From contig NZ_CP015749.1 in assembly GCF_001742145.1 (NCBI RefSeq), positions 1,364,001 to 1,428,000 on the forward strand: a DNA stretch of 64,000 bases, given 5' to 3'. Within the stretch, counting starts at the first letter, position 1, and every line of letters begins with the position of its first letter. The notes below the pieces were generated by a model, which worked only from the letters and a program-made list of their open reading frames with translations, searched no databases and was not told the DNA's origin. This DNA comes from Pectobacterium parmentieri (GTDB lineage Bacteria; Pseudomonadota; Gammaproteobacteria; Enterobacterales; Enterobacteriaceae). Made by a program: the position numbers and the translations under genes. Shown here piece by piece: positions 55,824 to 63,371 of this stretch.

Positions 55824-56960
55824 TTAGCTTTCATAGCTAACAACATGCGCTTCCGTCTGTGAGGGAAGTTCCCATTTTGTCAGCATCCCTTGCAGCGTTT
55901 TATTGCTCAACGTGGTATCTCGTTTACCGTTGCGGCGCAGCAATTCCTGACGCGGACGCTCCAGATACACCACCTCCACTTCTGCGCCATAGGCGTAGCA
56001 CAGATCTAACGTGCGGGTGCGCATTTGCTGGCTCAGGTGCGTGGCATTCCACACAAACGGCTCATGCGTTCGCAACAGTGAACGTGCTTTATCGGTCGCC
56101 CAGTGTACCGCCTTTCCTTCATTTTCACCGTGTTTCAGCCCTAACTCTGTGCGTGCATCGTCGAAAGAGACTACAGGTAAGTTACGCCGATGTTTTCGTA
56201 CCCAGGTGTCTTTTCCTGAAGCTGGCAAACCGCACATCACCGTGACTTTCGAGCCAGGTTCCTGGAACAACGGATAGTCGGGATGGACATCGGCACCGCG
56301 AAAATAACTCAGGCGTGTGTGGGCATCGACAAACGCTCTCGGCTGACCGTAACAGCCTTCTTCCCGCGCCAACTCGCGGAACAGCTCGATGCTATCTATC
56401 ACGCGCGCTTGATCTTGACAGATTCGCCCACGCATATCGGCTTCCGCCAGCGTGGCCAACAGCGGAATGCTCAACTGCCAAGACAATTCACGAATCGTAA
56501 AGAGCGGTGACATCCGACGGCGTTCATCTTCAAGACAGTAAAACGGAACCTGATGTACCGAAATTAACCGACAAACCGCCTCCCGAATCGCAAATGGTAC
56601 GTTTGCATCCCACAACAGCACCCGAGCGTCGATAGCACCTTTACGCGAATGCCCCGGTTGACCAATCTGGCCCGTCACCGGGTCAATCACCGTCGTTCGA
56701 TATTTCGCAACGTCATGCAGCAACGCGGCAAAAAACAAGATTTCTTGTTGTTCGTGCGTGGCTGTCTGGTAATCGGGAAGCTCTAATAGTGACTCGACAA
56801 CCATTATAGTGTGCGTCCAGACGTCGCCTTCACCGTGATAGCGTGGCTCCTGCGGTGTCTCTTTGGCACGTTGAAGCACCGGAAAAGCCTCTAGGCAGTG
56901 AGTAAAATCTGGCTGTGCGCCAGAGGTGGGGACCAACCCCCTAATAGTATTCCAATCCAT
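55824..56960 (-). CDS. HD-Pnk: HD phosphohydrolase fused to polynucleotide 5'-kinase
   Basis: 378 residues from MDWNTIRGL (the ribosome site GGAG overlaps the ligase stop TAAGGAG; an ATG nine nt upstream is too close to it). N-terminal HD domain: YHGEGDVWTHT (His42, His50), ALLHDVAKY (His82-Asp83), His104 in QPGHSRKG, His136 in ISVHQVPF and Asp176 in AEADMRG. C-terminal P-loop kinase: GLPASGKDTW (about 244-253), VVSFDDART, and the lid-like QQMRTRTLDLCYAYGAEVEV followed by YLERPRQELLRRN. This is the domain order of Runella HD-Pnk, which removes 2',3'-phosphates and phosphorylates 5'-OH ends. It is immediately downstream of an RNA ligase gene, so the pair would heal and seal broken RNA. Confidence 0.85.
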   Translation of the reverse strand: MDWNTIRGLVPTSGAQPDFTHCLEAFPVLQRAKETPQEPRYHGEGDVWTHTIMVVESLLELPDYQTATHEQQEILFFAALLHDVAKYRTTVIDPVTGQIGQPGHSRKGAIDARVLLWDANVPFAIREAVCRLISVHQVPFYCLEDERRRMSPLFTIRELSWQLSIPLLATLAEADMRGRICQDQARVIDSIELFRELAREEGCYGQPRAFVDAHTRLSYFRGADVHPDYPLFQEPGSKVTVMCGLPASGKDTWVRKHRRNLPVVSFDDARTELGLKHGENEGKAVHWATDKARSLLRTHEPFVWNATHLSQQMRTRTLDLCYAYGAEVEVVYLERPRQELLRRNGKRDTTLSNKTLQGMLTKWELPSQTEAHVVSYES

Positions 56961-56974
56961 GATAGTCATACTCC

Positions 56975-57859
56975 TTACTTATCGGGCATGGCGGTGGCGA
57001 GTGCGTCTAGTGAACGCAGCGTATTCAGCCCCAGCATTTCCCAGGATACGGGTGGACAAGGCGCGTACAGATCAACGCCTTCAGCCAGTTGATTCGGTAA
57101 AATAGGGCGTTGGGAATGATGCGATCCGCTGTCCAAAATGGTCTGGGTAAAATCATGGCGTACCAACTTGTAACGAGCCAACACCTGTTTATCATCTTCA
57201 ACCTTTAGATAAAGGCCTTCCGAACGGTCCGATTTATCGGTTTGTTGCCAGCACAGCGCGAGCGGTAAACCTGCACGCTGGACGGTGGATTCAAACGTGG
57301 TTTTCCAGTTCGGGCTTTTTGCCAGCGAACGGTACACCAGCTTCCACAGCAATGCCGGGTTAGTTGGCATCTCCCCGGCATAGATTACCGGGACGGATAA
57401 CACGGGCGAACCGGCCAGCATGGCATGTCGGCGTGCCGTCGATAAAAAAATGCCGTCACGACGATCGTAAAGATCAAATTCGTGAAAGTAATGCGGCAAA
57501 CGGTCATAAAATACGGAATGCTTGCTGTAGGCCCATTCGCCGTACATCACGAAACGATCTTCTAGCAGTTCAAGAAAACGCATTTCGTGCGCTGTGGCCC
57601 ATAGCTTGAACTGGTTGAACTGCCGTTCCCGCGAGCCACCAGTCAAATAATGGCCGCGCGATTGGAGCAACAGTTCTGCTGTTTCATTGAAGGACACACC
57701 GCTGTTCGCACCGTCGATCTTTTCTTCGATCACGACATAACGGCCTGCTAACGCTTTCAGTGCAATTTGATCCGACGCATCATCGCCGGGCTGTAAACGT
57801 GAACCTTCCAGATGAGGGGTTCGTGGATATTTTAATAACGGTATTGAATGTAAATACAT
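56975..57859 (-). CDS. ATP-dependent RNA ligase (Rnl-type)
   Basis: 294 residues from MYLHSIPLLKYPRTPHLEGS; an in-frame upstream start at 57898 has no support. Nucleotidyltransferase motifs: I, EEKIDGANSG (Lys47 as adenylated lysine); III, FVMYGEWAYSKHS (Glu108); IIIa, YFHEFDLYDRR; IV, SEGLYLKVED (Glu214); and V, QVLARYKLVRHDF (Lys231). All are present, so it should form a ligase-AMP and seal 3'-OH/5'-PO4 RNA ends. There is no DNA-ligase OB/zinc module. The first of three same-strand genes, it is preceded by a GC-rich non-coding region. Confidence 0.85.
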   Translation of the reverse strand: MYLHSIPLLKYPRTPHLEGSRLQPGDDASDQIALKALAGRYVVIEEKIDGANSGVSFNETAELLLQSRGHYLTGGSRERQFNQFKLWATAHEMRFLELLEDRFVMYGEWAYSKHSVFYDRLPHYFHEFDLYDRRDGIFLSTARRHAMLAGSPVLSVPVIYAGEMPTNPALLWKLVYRSLAKSPNWKTTFESTVQRAGLPLALCWQQTDKSDRSEGLYLKVEDDKQVLARYKLVRHDFTQTILDSGSHHSQRPILPNQLAEGVDLYAPCPPVSWEMLGLNTLRSLDALATAMPDK

Positions 57860-57889
57860 GTTTTTCGCCAACTGCGTTATTAGCGCAGC

Positions 57890-58140
57890 CAGACCCATCC
57901 AGGATAAAAAAGAGGGCCGACGAACGTGTTCTGGCGCGAGTCAATAGGCTGGCCACTGGCATTCCAGAGGTCAGAGTCGCGGGGGAGGAAGCGGGAGATT
58001 CATTCTCTGCTCCGCGCAATGGTGGGAAAGAGAAAGGAACCCGTACCGCAGCCAACGCTGGCGCAGACTGCGCCGAATCGAGGCTGCTTAATGCAGTCGT
58101 CGGCGGTTAGTGGGGGGCTGACGTACAGGGCACTTTAGGG
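57890..58140. other. GC-rich, hairpin-rich non-coding stretch upstream of the RNA-repair operon
   Basis: About 250 nt of GC-rich DNA is set between AT-rich flanks. Stems include GGCGCA-GAC-TGCGCC (58059-58073), GCGG...CCGC with AGA/TCT inside (about 57991-58015), and CTGG...CCAG (about 57949-57966). Only short frames overlap it and none looks like a protein. It could be the 5' leader of the ligase mRNA (minus strand) or a separate RNA gene on either strand. The remaining 58141-58361 is AT-rich promoter-like DNA. Confidence 0.35.
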
Positions 58141-58361
58141 CTCCAAATAACATATTAGGGGTGAGTAAACGGCGCGATTCTAGCGAAGGAATCTTCCGGC
58201 AACAAGCTTTTGTATAAAAAATGCTATTATTTCCTATCGTTATAGAATGCGTTGTTGCGTTTAAACGTGATAAAAAAGCCATAAAACCATCGACGTTAAC
58301 GTGATAAGAATTGCGAGTGGTGAGATAGAGTAATGCACACAATAAAGAGTAGGGGAATACA

Positions 58362-58955
58362 ATGAAAATCAGTGTGATAAAGAAAGGGATTGCGGGCCTG
58401 TTATTAGTGCTGCCGTTGTACGGGGTTGCCGAAACAAAGGATCCAGATTTGTTCGCTGGCTATACCACGCAGGATCTCACGGCAGCATTACCTGCGCGGT
58501 TGTTAAACATGGTTCAGCGCGACAAGGTGGTCGATGTGCCAAATCATATGGTTCAGACTGAATATGTTGACCCTACGACGGGAAATAAGGCGCTAGTTTC
58601 ACTATTTATGTTGCCGCCAGATAAAGATGGTAATGTCCCGATTGCTTCCGCGCCTGGCGATCTCGATGCGGTGATTGCCAGCACGGAAAAAGAGATGTTG
58701 CGCCAGCGTATCAAACCCGACCAGCGTGCGGGGAAGATTGACGATGCGACGCCTTTTCGCTGCTTACAAACGATTCTGAATAACAAGGTCCTGCATTCGC
58801 TGTGTTCGACGCTGATTAAAGGACGCGTGCTGGAAGTTCAGGCGATTAATACGATCACCAATATTCAGGATGAAGCCGAACTGCATAAAGTCATCGGACA
58901 ACAGAATGAATTCGTTATCGAGATGGGAAAAACACTGTTGGCACTTAAAAAATAG
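58362..58955 (+). CDS. secreted protein of unknown function
   Basis: 197 residues with a signal peptide (ISVIKKGIAGLLLVLPLYGV AE). The mature part is TQDLTAALPARLLNMVQRDK, DPTTGNKALVSLFMLPPDKD, TPFRCLQTILNNKVLHSLCS (two cysteines likely paired) and ends EMGKTLLALKK. The family is unrecognised. It is predicted periplasmic. A near-identical copy of its 3' part lies at 63025-63239, on the other side of the azt operon. Confidence 0.7.
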   Translation: MKISVIKKGIAGLLLVLPLYGVAETKDPDLFAGYTTQDLTAALPARLLNMVQRDKVVDVPNHMVQTEYVDPTTGNKALVSLFMLPPDKDGNVPIASAPGDLDAVIASTEKEMLRQRIKPDQRAGKIDDATPFRCLQTILNNKVLHSLCSTLIKGRVLEVQAINTITNIQDEAELHKVIGQQNEFVIEMGKTLLALKK

Positions 58956-59050
58956 TGCGTTGTTGATGCGGAAAGAGACGCGTCATCAACGAACGATCGC
59001 TATTATTTCTCATCAAAATGCTGAGCGAAGGTAAGCGCCTTCGCTTTTTT
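58693..59050 (+). repeat. direct repeat, complete copy
   Basis: 58693-58808 (116 bp, inside the secreted-protein gene) and 58954-59050 (its end and terminator) are repeated at 63025-63140 and 63142-63239. The first block has three mismatches. The 145 bp between the two blocks here is absent from the second copy. Confidence 0.9.
59024..59050 (+). terminator. Rho-independent terminator
   Basis: AGCGAAGG-TAAGCG-CCTTCGCT followed by TTTTTT. It terminates the secreted-protein gene; a second copy is at 63212-63239. Confidence 0.88.
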
Positions 59051-59060
59051 GTGCCCTGAA

Positions 59061-59084
59061 AACCCCCTGCTAGGCTGGGGGGTT
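59061..59084 (+). mobile_element. solo IS200/IS605 left-end hairpin
   Basis: AACCCCCTGCTAGGCTGGGG plus GGTT closely matches the left-end hairpin of the IS200 element at 10405-10427, including the shared GTGCCC-GAAAA lead-in. As with that element, it directly follows a terminator T-run. The rest of the IS is missing. Confidence 0.6.
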
Positions 59085-59095
59085 ACGTTTAGGTC

Positions 59096-60328
59096 CTAAT
59101 GCTGATGGTCGTGGGAGTGACCGTGTTCATGCACTTTGCCTGAACCGCCAACGGCAACAATATTGAAAGGATGTCCCTGTACCGTAATCGCACTGGTTTC
59201 TTTCAAATCCACCGCGTTCAGCACGTGAATTTTGCTCTTCAGAGGATCGGTAATGTAGATGTTATCAGCCGCAACCGCGATACGTGGACGCGGATCGTTC
59301 CAGTGACCGTCCATAGAGTATGGCTCCGTGACGCGCACTGACTTGGTAATTTCCCCCTTCAGCACATCAACCTGATTTAACTTGCCATCTTCCGTAAAGA
59401 CGTAGGCGAATTTCGGACGTACCGGGTCGACGACAAAATGTACGCGACGGGTCGGCAGTTGCACCAAACGGAAACTTTGATCTTCGGTTGGGTCGATAAG
59501 CACAATGCGATCTGGACCATAGTTACCGATGAAATACTGCATACCTTTGCCACCGATAAGTGTGGAGACGCTGCCTTTCGGTAATGCGCTGGAGTAAGGC
59601 AAATGGCGTATTTCAGGCGTATCGCCTTTCTGAGTGATCAGCAGCAGACCGGTTTCGCAGGACAGGGCGTAAGTGTCACCGGAACCGGCGGATCCATGCA
59701 GACCTGGGCAGGCCACATTGTCGCTGACAGTTTTACTATCCAGGCTAATCACTCGGGCACCAATCGGGCGTTTGGACGCGTCTTCTGGATTCGGGACAGA
59801 GATAACGGCATGGTTGTCATACGGCACGGCAACACCATGATGCGGTGCGCTGACGGACACGCGTTTCGCGTCATTGACGCCATCCAGCGCGGCGGCTTCG
59901 CTATAGATCATCGTGTAACGTTCGCCGTCAAACCACTGAGCGACCTTACCCTGACGCTCAACGAAGTGACCCGGTTTGCCGCCAGTTAGCTGAGTTTTCA
60001 GTAGGTTGGGTTCATCGATGTCAATATCAGCGTGATCGCCGTGATCGTGAAACGAAATCCCAGAGCCGATCATCGATACGGTGCCTGCGCTGCCCTGAAC
60101 GGCATATACCGTAGCTCCACTTTCACTGCGATAGAGCGCCGCAGGCCCTTTCAGATCGAAGGACGTCAGTTTGTCGCCATCAAGGGCGTCAATCACATTC
60201 ACCACGGACTTATCGTGATCGGCGACGAACAGACGCCAGGCGGTAACGTCCTCTTCTGCTGCCATTGCCGGGCCAACTGAGCCGAGCAAAAGCGCTGAAA
60301 TGGACAGCGGTAATAAACGCTTTTTCAT
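59096..60328 (-). CDS. aztD: zinc metallochaperone AztD
   Basis: 410 residues from MKKRLLPLSISALLLGSVGP (signal peptide; GGAG 6 nt upstream; the ATG at 60340 is rejected). It is predicted to be a beta-propeller: AWRLFVADHDKSVVNVIDAL, GISFHDHGDHADIDIDEPNL (metal-binding His/Asp cluster) and a C-terminal VHEHGHSHDHQH tail that should bind zinc. AztD hands Zn to the binding protein AztC in the periplasm. It is the last gene of the azt operon, 39 nt after aztC. Confidence 0.93.
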   Translation of the reverse strand: MKKRLLPLSISALLLGSVGPAMAAEEDVTAWRLFVADHDKSVVNVIDALDGDKLTSFDLKGPAALYRSESGATVYAVQGSAGTVSMIGSGISFHDHGDHADIDIDEPNLLKTQLTGGKPGHFVERQGKVAQWFDGERYTMIYSEAAALDGVNDAKRVSVSAPHHGVAVPYDNHAVISVPNPEDASKRPIGARVISLDSKTVSDNVACPGLHGSAGSGDTYALSCETGLLLITQKGDTPEIRHLPYSSALPKGSVSTLIGGKGMQYFIGNYGPDRIVLIDPTEDQSFRLVQLPTRRVHFVVDPVRPKFAYVFTEDGKLNQVDVLKGEITKSVRVTEPYSMDGHWNDPRPRIAVAADNIYITDPLKSKIHVLNAVDLKETSAITVQGHPFNIVAVGGSGKVHEHGHSHDHQH

Positions 60329-60367
60329 GTGGTTCTCCATTATAAAATAGTCTGAATTAGGATGAGG

Positions 60368-61303
60368 TCAGGGGACGTGCTTGTTGTCGGCCAGTGCTGA
60401 CACGATGGTGTTGACGTTGTGCTGCATCATGTCGATATAGGTCGGTGCTGGGCCTGAAGGGTCGGAAAGTGCGTCGGAATAGAGCACTCCCGCGATGGAT
60501 AAACCGGCTTCGGAGGCAATTTGCTCCACCAGACGTGGGTTTGAGATATTCTCCGCGAAGACCGCTGCGGCATGATTTTTCTTTATCTCTCGCAGAATGC
60601 CGGCGACATCTGCGGCAGAAGCTTCAGACTCGGTAGAGACTCCCTGAGGGGATAAAAAGTGAATGCCGTGCTCGTGTTCGAAATAGCGGAAAGCATTGTG
60701 GCCGACCACGACGGTACGACGCGATTCCGGGATACGGGCTAGCGCGTTATCAATGTTTACGCCAAGTTTGGTCAGTTTTTCCTCATAGGTTTTAGCATTC
60801 GCCTGATAAGTTTCGCAGCCGCTTTTATCCGCTGCGCAAAACGCGGCGGTAATGTTTTTCACGTAGATATGCGCATTGGGCAACGACTGCCAGGCGTGGG
60901 GATCGAAAGGTGCGGCGTGAAACACGGCTTTGCCATTGTAGAAATGGTAATGGCCACCTGCGGGATCGCGAATAATCTCTGCGCCATTTGTCGCTTCAAT
61001 GACCGGTGCTTTACTCTCACTGGCCTGAATGAGCCGGTTGATAAAGCCCTCGAACTGTAATCCGTTGATTAAGATCACGTCAGCTTTAGCCATGGCAATC
61101 GCATCCGCTGGGGAGGGCTCATAGACATGCGCATCGCTGTTGGGGCCCACAAGGGTTCGCAGTTCAATACGATCCTGACCGATATTCTTCGCCATGTCGC
61201 CAAGGATGGAAAAGCTGGCGATGACGTTAAGCCTGGCGCTGGCCTGTAGCGGTAGCGACAGGGAAAGCAGAACGGCGACACCAAGCGTCGTGATAATTCT
61301 CAT
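60368..61303 (-). CDS. aztC: zinc ABC transporter binding protein AztC
   Basis: 311 residues with a signal peptide (IITTLGVAVLLSLSLPLQAS). Cluster A-I (ZnuA-like) fold with the metal ligands in GPNSDAHVYEPSPADAIAMA, APFDPHAWQSLPNA, VVGHNAFRYFEHEHGIHFL and LYSDALSDP. An internal Cys pair (AFCAADKSGCETY) is typical of AztC. It has no His-rich loop of the ZnuA type; AztD carries the His-rich tail instead. Confidence 0.93.
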   Translation of the reverse strand: MRIITTLGVAVLLSLSLPLQASARLNVIASFSILGDMAKNIGQDRIELRTLVGPNSDAHVYEPSPADAIAMAKADVILINGLQFEGFINRLIQASESKAPVIEATNGAEIIRDPAGGHYHFYNGKAVFHAAPFDPHAWQSLPNAHIYVKNITAAFCAADKSGCETYQANAKTYEEKLTKLGVNIDNALARIPESRRTVVVGHNAFRYFEHEHGIHFLSPQGVSTESEASAADVAGILREIKKNHAAAVFAENISNPRLVEQIASEAGLSIAGVLYSDALSDPSGPAPTYIDMMQHNVNTIVSALADNKHVP

Positions 61304-61309
61304 GATGAT

Positions 61310-62200
61310 TTACTCCGTGCGGGAAGGACGCGAGTTAACTAAGGAAGTGTGAGGACGGCGTCGGGCGTTTTTCATCATCGCGACGCTGGTTGAGGCCAGA
61401 TAGAAAACGCCGTTGGTGAGAATAATGGCTGGGCCTGATGGCAGCGAATAATGGTAGGAGAACAGCAGGCCGGACATGCTGGCCACCATGCCAATCAACA
61501 CCGAAGCCAGACACAGTGTGATGACGCGCCGAGTCCAGAAGCGAGCGGTGACGGCTGGGAGGATCATCAAACCCACCGACAGCAGCGTGCCTAGCGCCTG
61601 ATAGCCAGCCACGAGGTTTATCACCACCAGCGTGAGAAACAGAAAATGGACCGGTGAGCCGAGCCGAGACACGGCGCGTAGGAACAGCGGATCCAGACAC
61701 TCGGCAATGAGCGCACGCCACAGCAGAACCAGCATCAGCAAAGAAACAACGGAAACCGAGGCGATCAGGACCAGAGCTTCCACATTCAGCGCCAAAACGG
61801 AACCAAACAGAACATGCATCAAGTCAACGCTTGAGCCGCGTAGCGAGACGATAAGTACCCCGAGCGCCAGCGAAATAAGGTAAAACGCCGCCATTGAGGC
61901 ATCTTCCTTTTGTACCGTCAGCCGAGATACCGCTCCGGCACCTATTGCTACCATTAATCCGGCGACCATGCCGCCGAGTGTCATCGGAATGATTTCCAAT
62001 CCGTAGAGCAGAAAACCAATGGCGGCACCGGGCAGCACGGCGTGGGACATGGCATCGCCCACCAGACTCATACGACGCAGGGTCAGGAATACGCCCACCG
62101 GACACGCGCTGAGCGACAGTAGCAATGCACCCACTAACGCTCGGCGCATAAAGCCAAATTCAACAAACGGATTAACGAGCAGATCGTAAAGCCAGAGCAT
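61310..62200 (-). CDS. aztB: zinc ABC transporter permease AztB
   Basis: 296 residues, ABC-3 family permease with about eight helices: CPVGVFLTLRRMSLVGDAMS HAVLPGAAIGFLLYGLEI, GVLIVSLRGSSVDLMHVLFG and LFLTLVVINLVAGYQALGTL, with HYSLPSGPAIILTNGVFYLA near the end. Its ATG overlaps the aztA stop by 1 nt (TAATG), giving tight coupling. Confidence 0.92.
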   Translation of the reverse strand: MLWLYDLLVNPFVEFGFMRRALVGALLLSLSACPVGVFLTLRRMSLVGDAMSHAVLPGAAIGFLLYGLEIIPMTLGGMVAGLMVAIGAGAVSRLTVQKEDASMAAFYLISLALGVLIVSLRGSSVDLMHVLFGSVLALNVEALVLIASVSVVSLLMLVLLWRALIAECLDPLFLRAVSRLGSPVHFLFLTLVVINLVAGYQALGTLLSVGLMILPAVTARFWTRRVITLCLASVLIGMVASMSGLLFSYHYSLPSGPAIILTNGVFYLASTSVAMMKNARRRPHTSLVNSRPSRTE

Positions 62201-62925
62201 TATCGAGCCCCTGTCGCGTACCGTGCGGTATTATGCTGACAGAAAACGGGCGAGTGCAGGCTATGCTTCATCACCCAGTCGGTTTCTCCCCAAGCGACCA
62301 CCATGCCGTTGACCATCAATGTCTCAGGAAAATGGCGAAGTACCAGTTCAGGATCGTGGATCACCACGATGACCGTACGTTGTTGGGCGTGCCAGCTTTT
62401 AATCAGCGCCAGCATCTCTTGTGTGGTCGCTGTATCAATGGCATTAAAGGGCTCGTCGAGCAAAATGATGCTGGCATTCTGGACGATCACCCGCGCAAAC
62501 AGAGCACGCTGAAACTGCCCGCCCGACAGGGCGCTGAGTGGCTTATTATCAAAACCAGCCAGCCCGACGGCGGCAAGCGCTTGGGATATACGCACTCGAT
62601 CGTCACGGCGATGCCAGCGTAGCAAACCGCGATCCTGCCAGAGCCCCAGCGAGACCAGATCGTGGACGCTGGCAGGAAAGCTACGATCCAGTTCCGATAG
62701 CTGTGGTAGATAAGCGATGCGTGCACCCGATGCGATACGGCAGAAGCCCGATAGGGGGTGTAGTATTCCGGCAATCCCTTTCAGTAGCGTTGATTTACCT
62801 GAACCGTTTGGTCCGACTACCGCCGTCAGGGAGCCAGTGTTTACCGAACCGCTGACCGCGCTCAATGCTGGATTTCCATTGTAACCGAGGGCTAGTTCTT
62901 CGATCTGTACTGCAAAATCCGTCAT
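62200..62925 (-). CDS. aztA: zinc ABC transporter ATPase AztA
   Basis: 241 residues from MTDFAVQIEEL (GGAATGGAA upstream; a longer frame to 62952 would start inside the leader). Walker A GPNGSGKST, Q-loop AYLPQLSELDR, signature ALSGGQFQRALFARV, Walker B IILLDEPFNAIDTAT and H-loop VVIHDPELVLR. It is first gene of the operon, directly downstream of the Zur-like palindrome. Confidence 0.92.
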   Translation of the reverse strand: MTDFAVQIEELALGYNGNPALSAVSGSVNTGSLTAVVGPNGSGKSTLLKGIAGILHPLSGFCRIASGARIAYLPQLSELDRSFPASVHDLVSLGLWQDRGLLRWHRRDDRVRISQALAAVGLAGFDNKPLSALSGGQFQRALFARVIVQNASIILLDEPFNAIDTATTQEMLALIKSWHAQQRTVIVVIHDPELVLRHFPETLMVNGMVVAWGETDWVMKHSLHSPVFCQHNTARYATGAR

Positions 62926-62956
62926 CTCAGTAATATTCCATTCCAGCGCCAATAGC

Positions 62957-62976
62957 TGTAATGTTATAACATTACA
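62957..62976 (-). promoter_or_regulatory. Zur-type operator upstream of aztABCD
   Basis: TGTAATGTTATAACATTACA is a perfect 20-bp palindrome located 32 bp upstream of the aztA ATG. It matches the ATGTTATAACAT core of proteobacterial Zur boxes. Zinc-loaded Zur bound there would cover the promoter and switch the operon off. Confidence 0.85.
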
Positions 62977-63024
62977 TTAATGAATGTAAATATCTACGAC
63001 ACTTTTTACTGCAAAAGCTGAGAT

Positions 63025-63239
63025 AGATGTTGCGCCAGCGTATCAAGCCCGACCAGCGTGCGGGGAAGATTGACGATGTGACGCCTTTTCGTTGCTTACA
63101 AACGATTCTGAATAACAAGGTCCTGCATTCGCTGTGTTCGAAGTGCATTGTTGATGCGGAAAGAGGCGCGTCATCAACGAACGATCGCTATTATTTCTCA
63201 TCAAAACGCTGAGCGAAGGTAAGCGCCTTCGCTTTTTTT
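63025..63239 (+). pseudogene. partial second copy of the secreted-protein gene
   Basis: 63025-63140 is 97% identical (3 of 116 differ by eye) to 58693-58808 and reads MLRQRIKPDQRAGKIDDVTP, FRCLQTILNNKVLHSLCS. It then jumps directly to the DNA following the original stop (58954 on) and includes the terminator (63212-63239). The signal peptide and C-terminus are missing. It is a gene fragment with an internal deletion of about 145 bp. Confidence 0.85.
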
Positions 63240-63371
63240 GCACCAAAAACCCCTCGATTCTTCCTTGCCATCCCTTCGACGTTCGTGCATAACTTCCAAA
63301 GTCAGAGAGTCAATGACTGGAATTATCATTACAAAACAATATTCATTACGAAACGACACCGGAAAAACGCT

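Noticed and set aside
57760..58138. Overlapping plus- and minus-strand frames upstream of the RNA ligase
   Set aside because: No family resemblance or start signals; they overlap each other and hairpins. Treated as non-coding.
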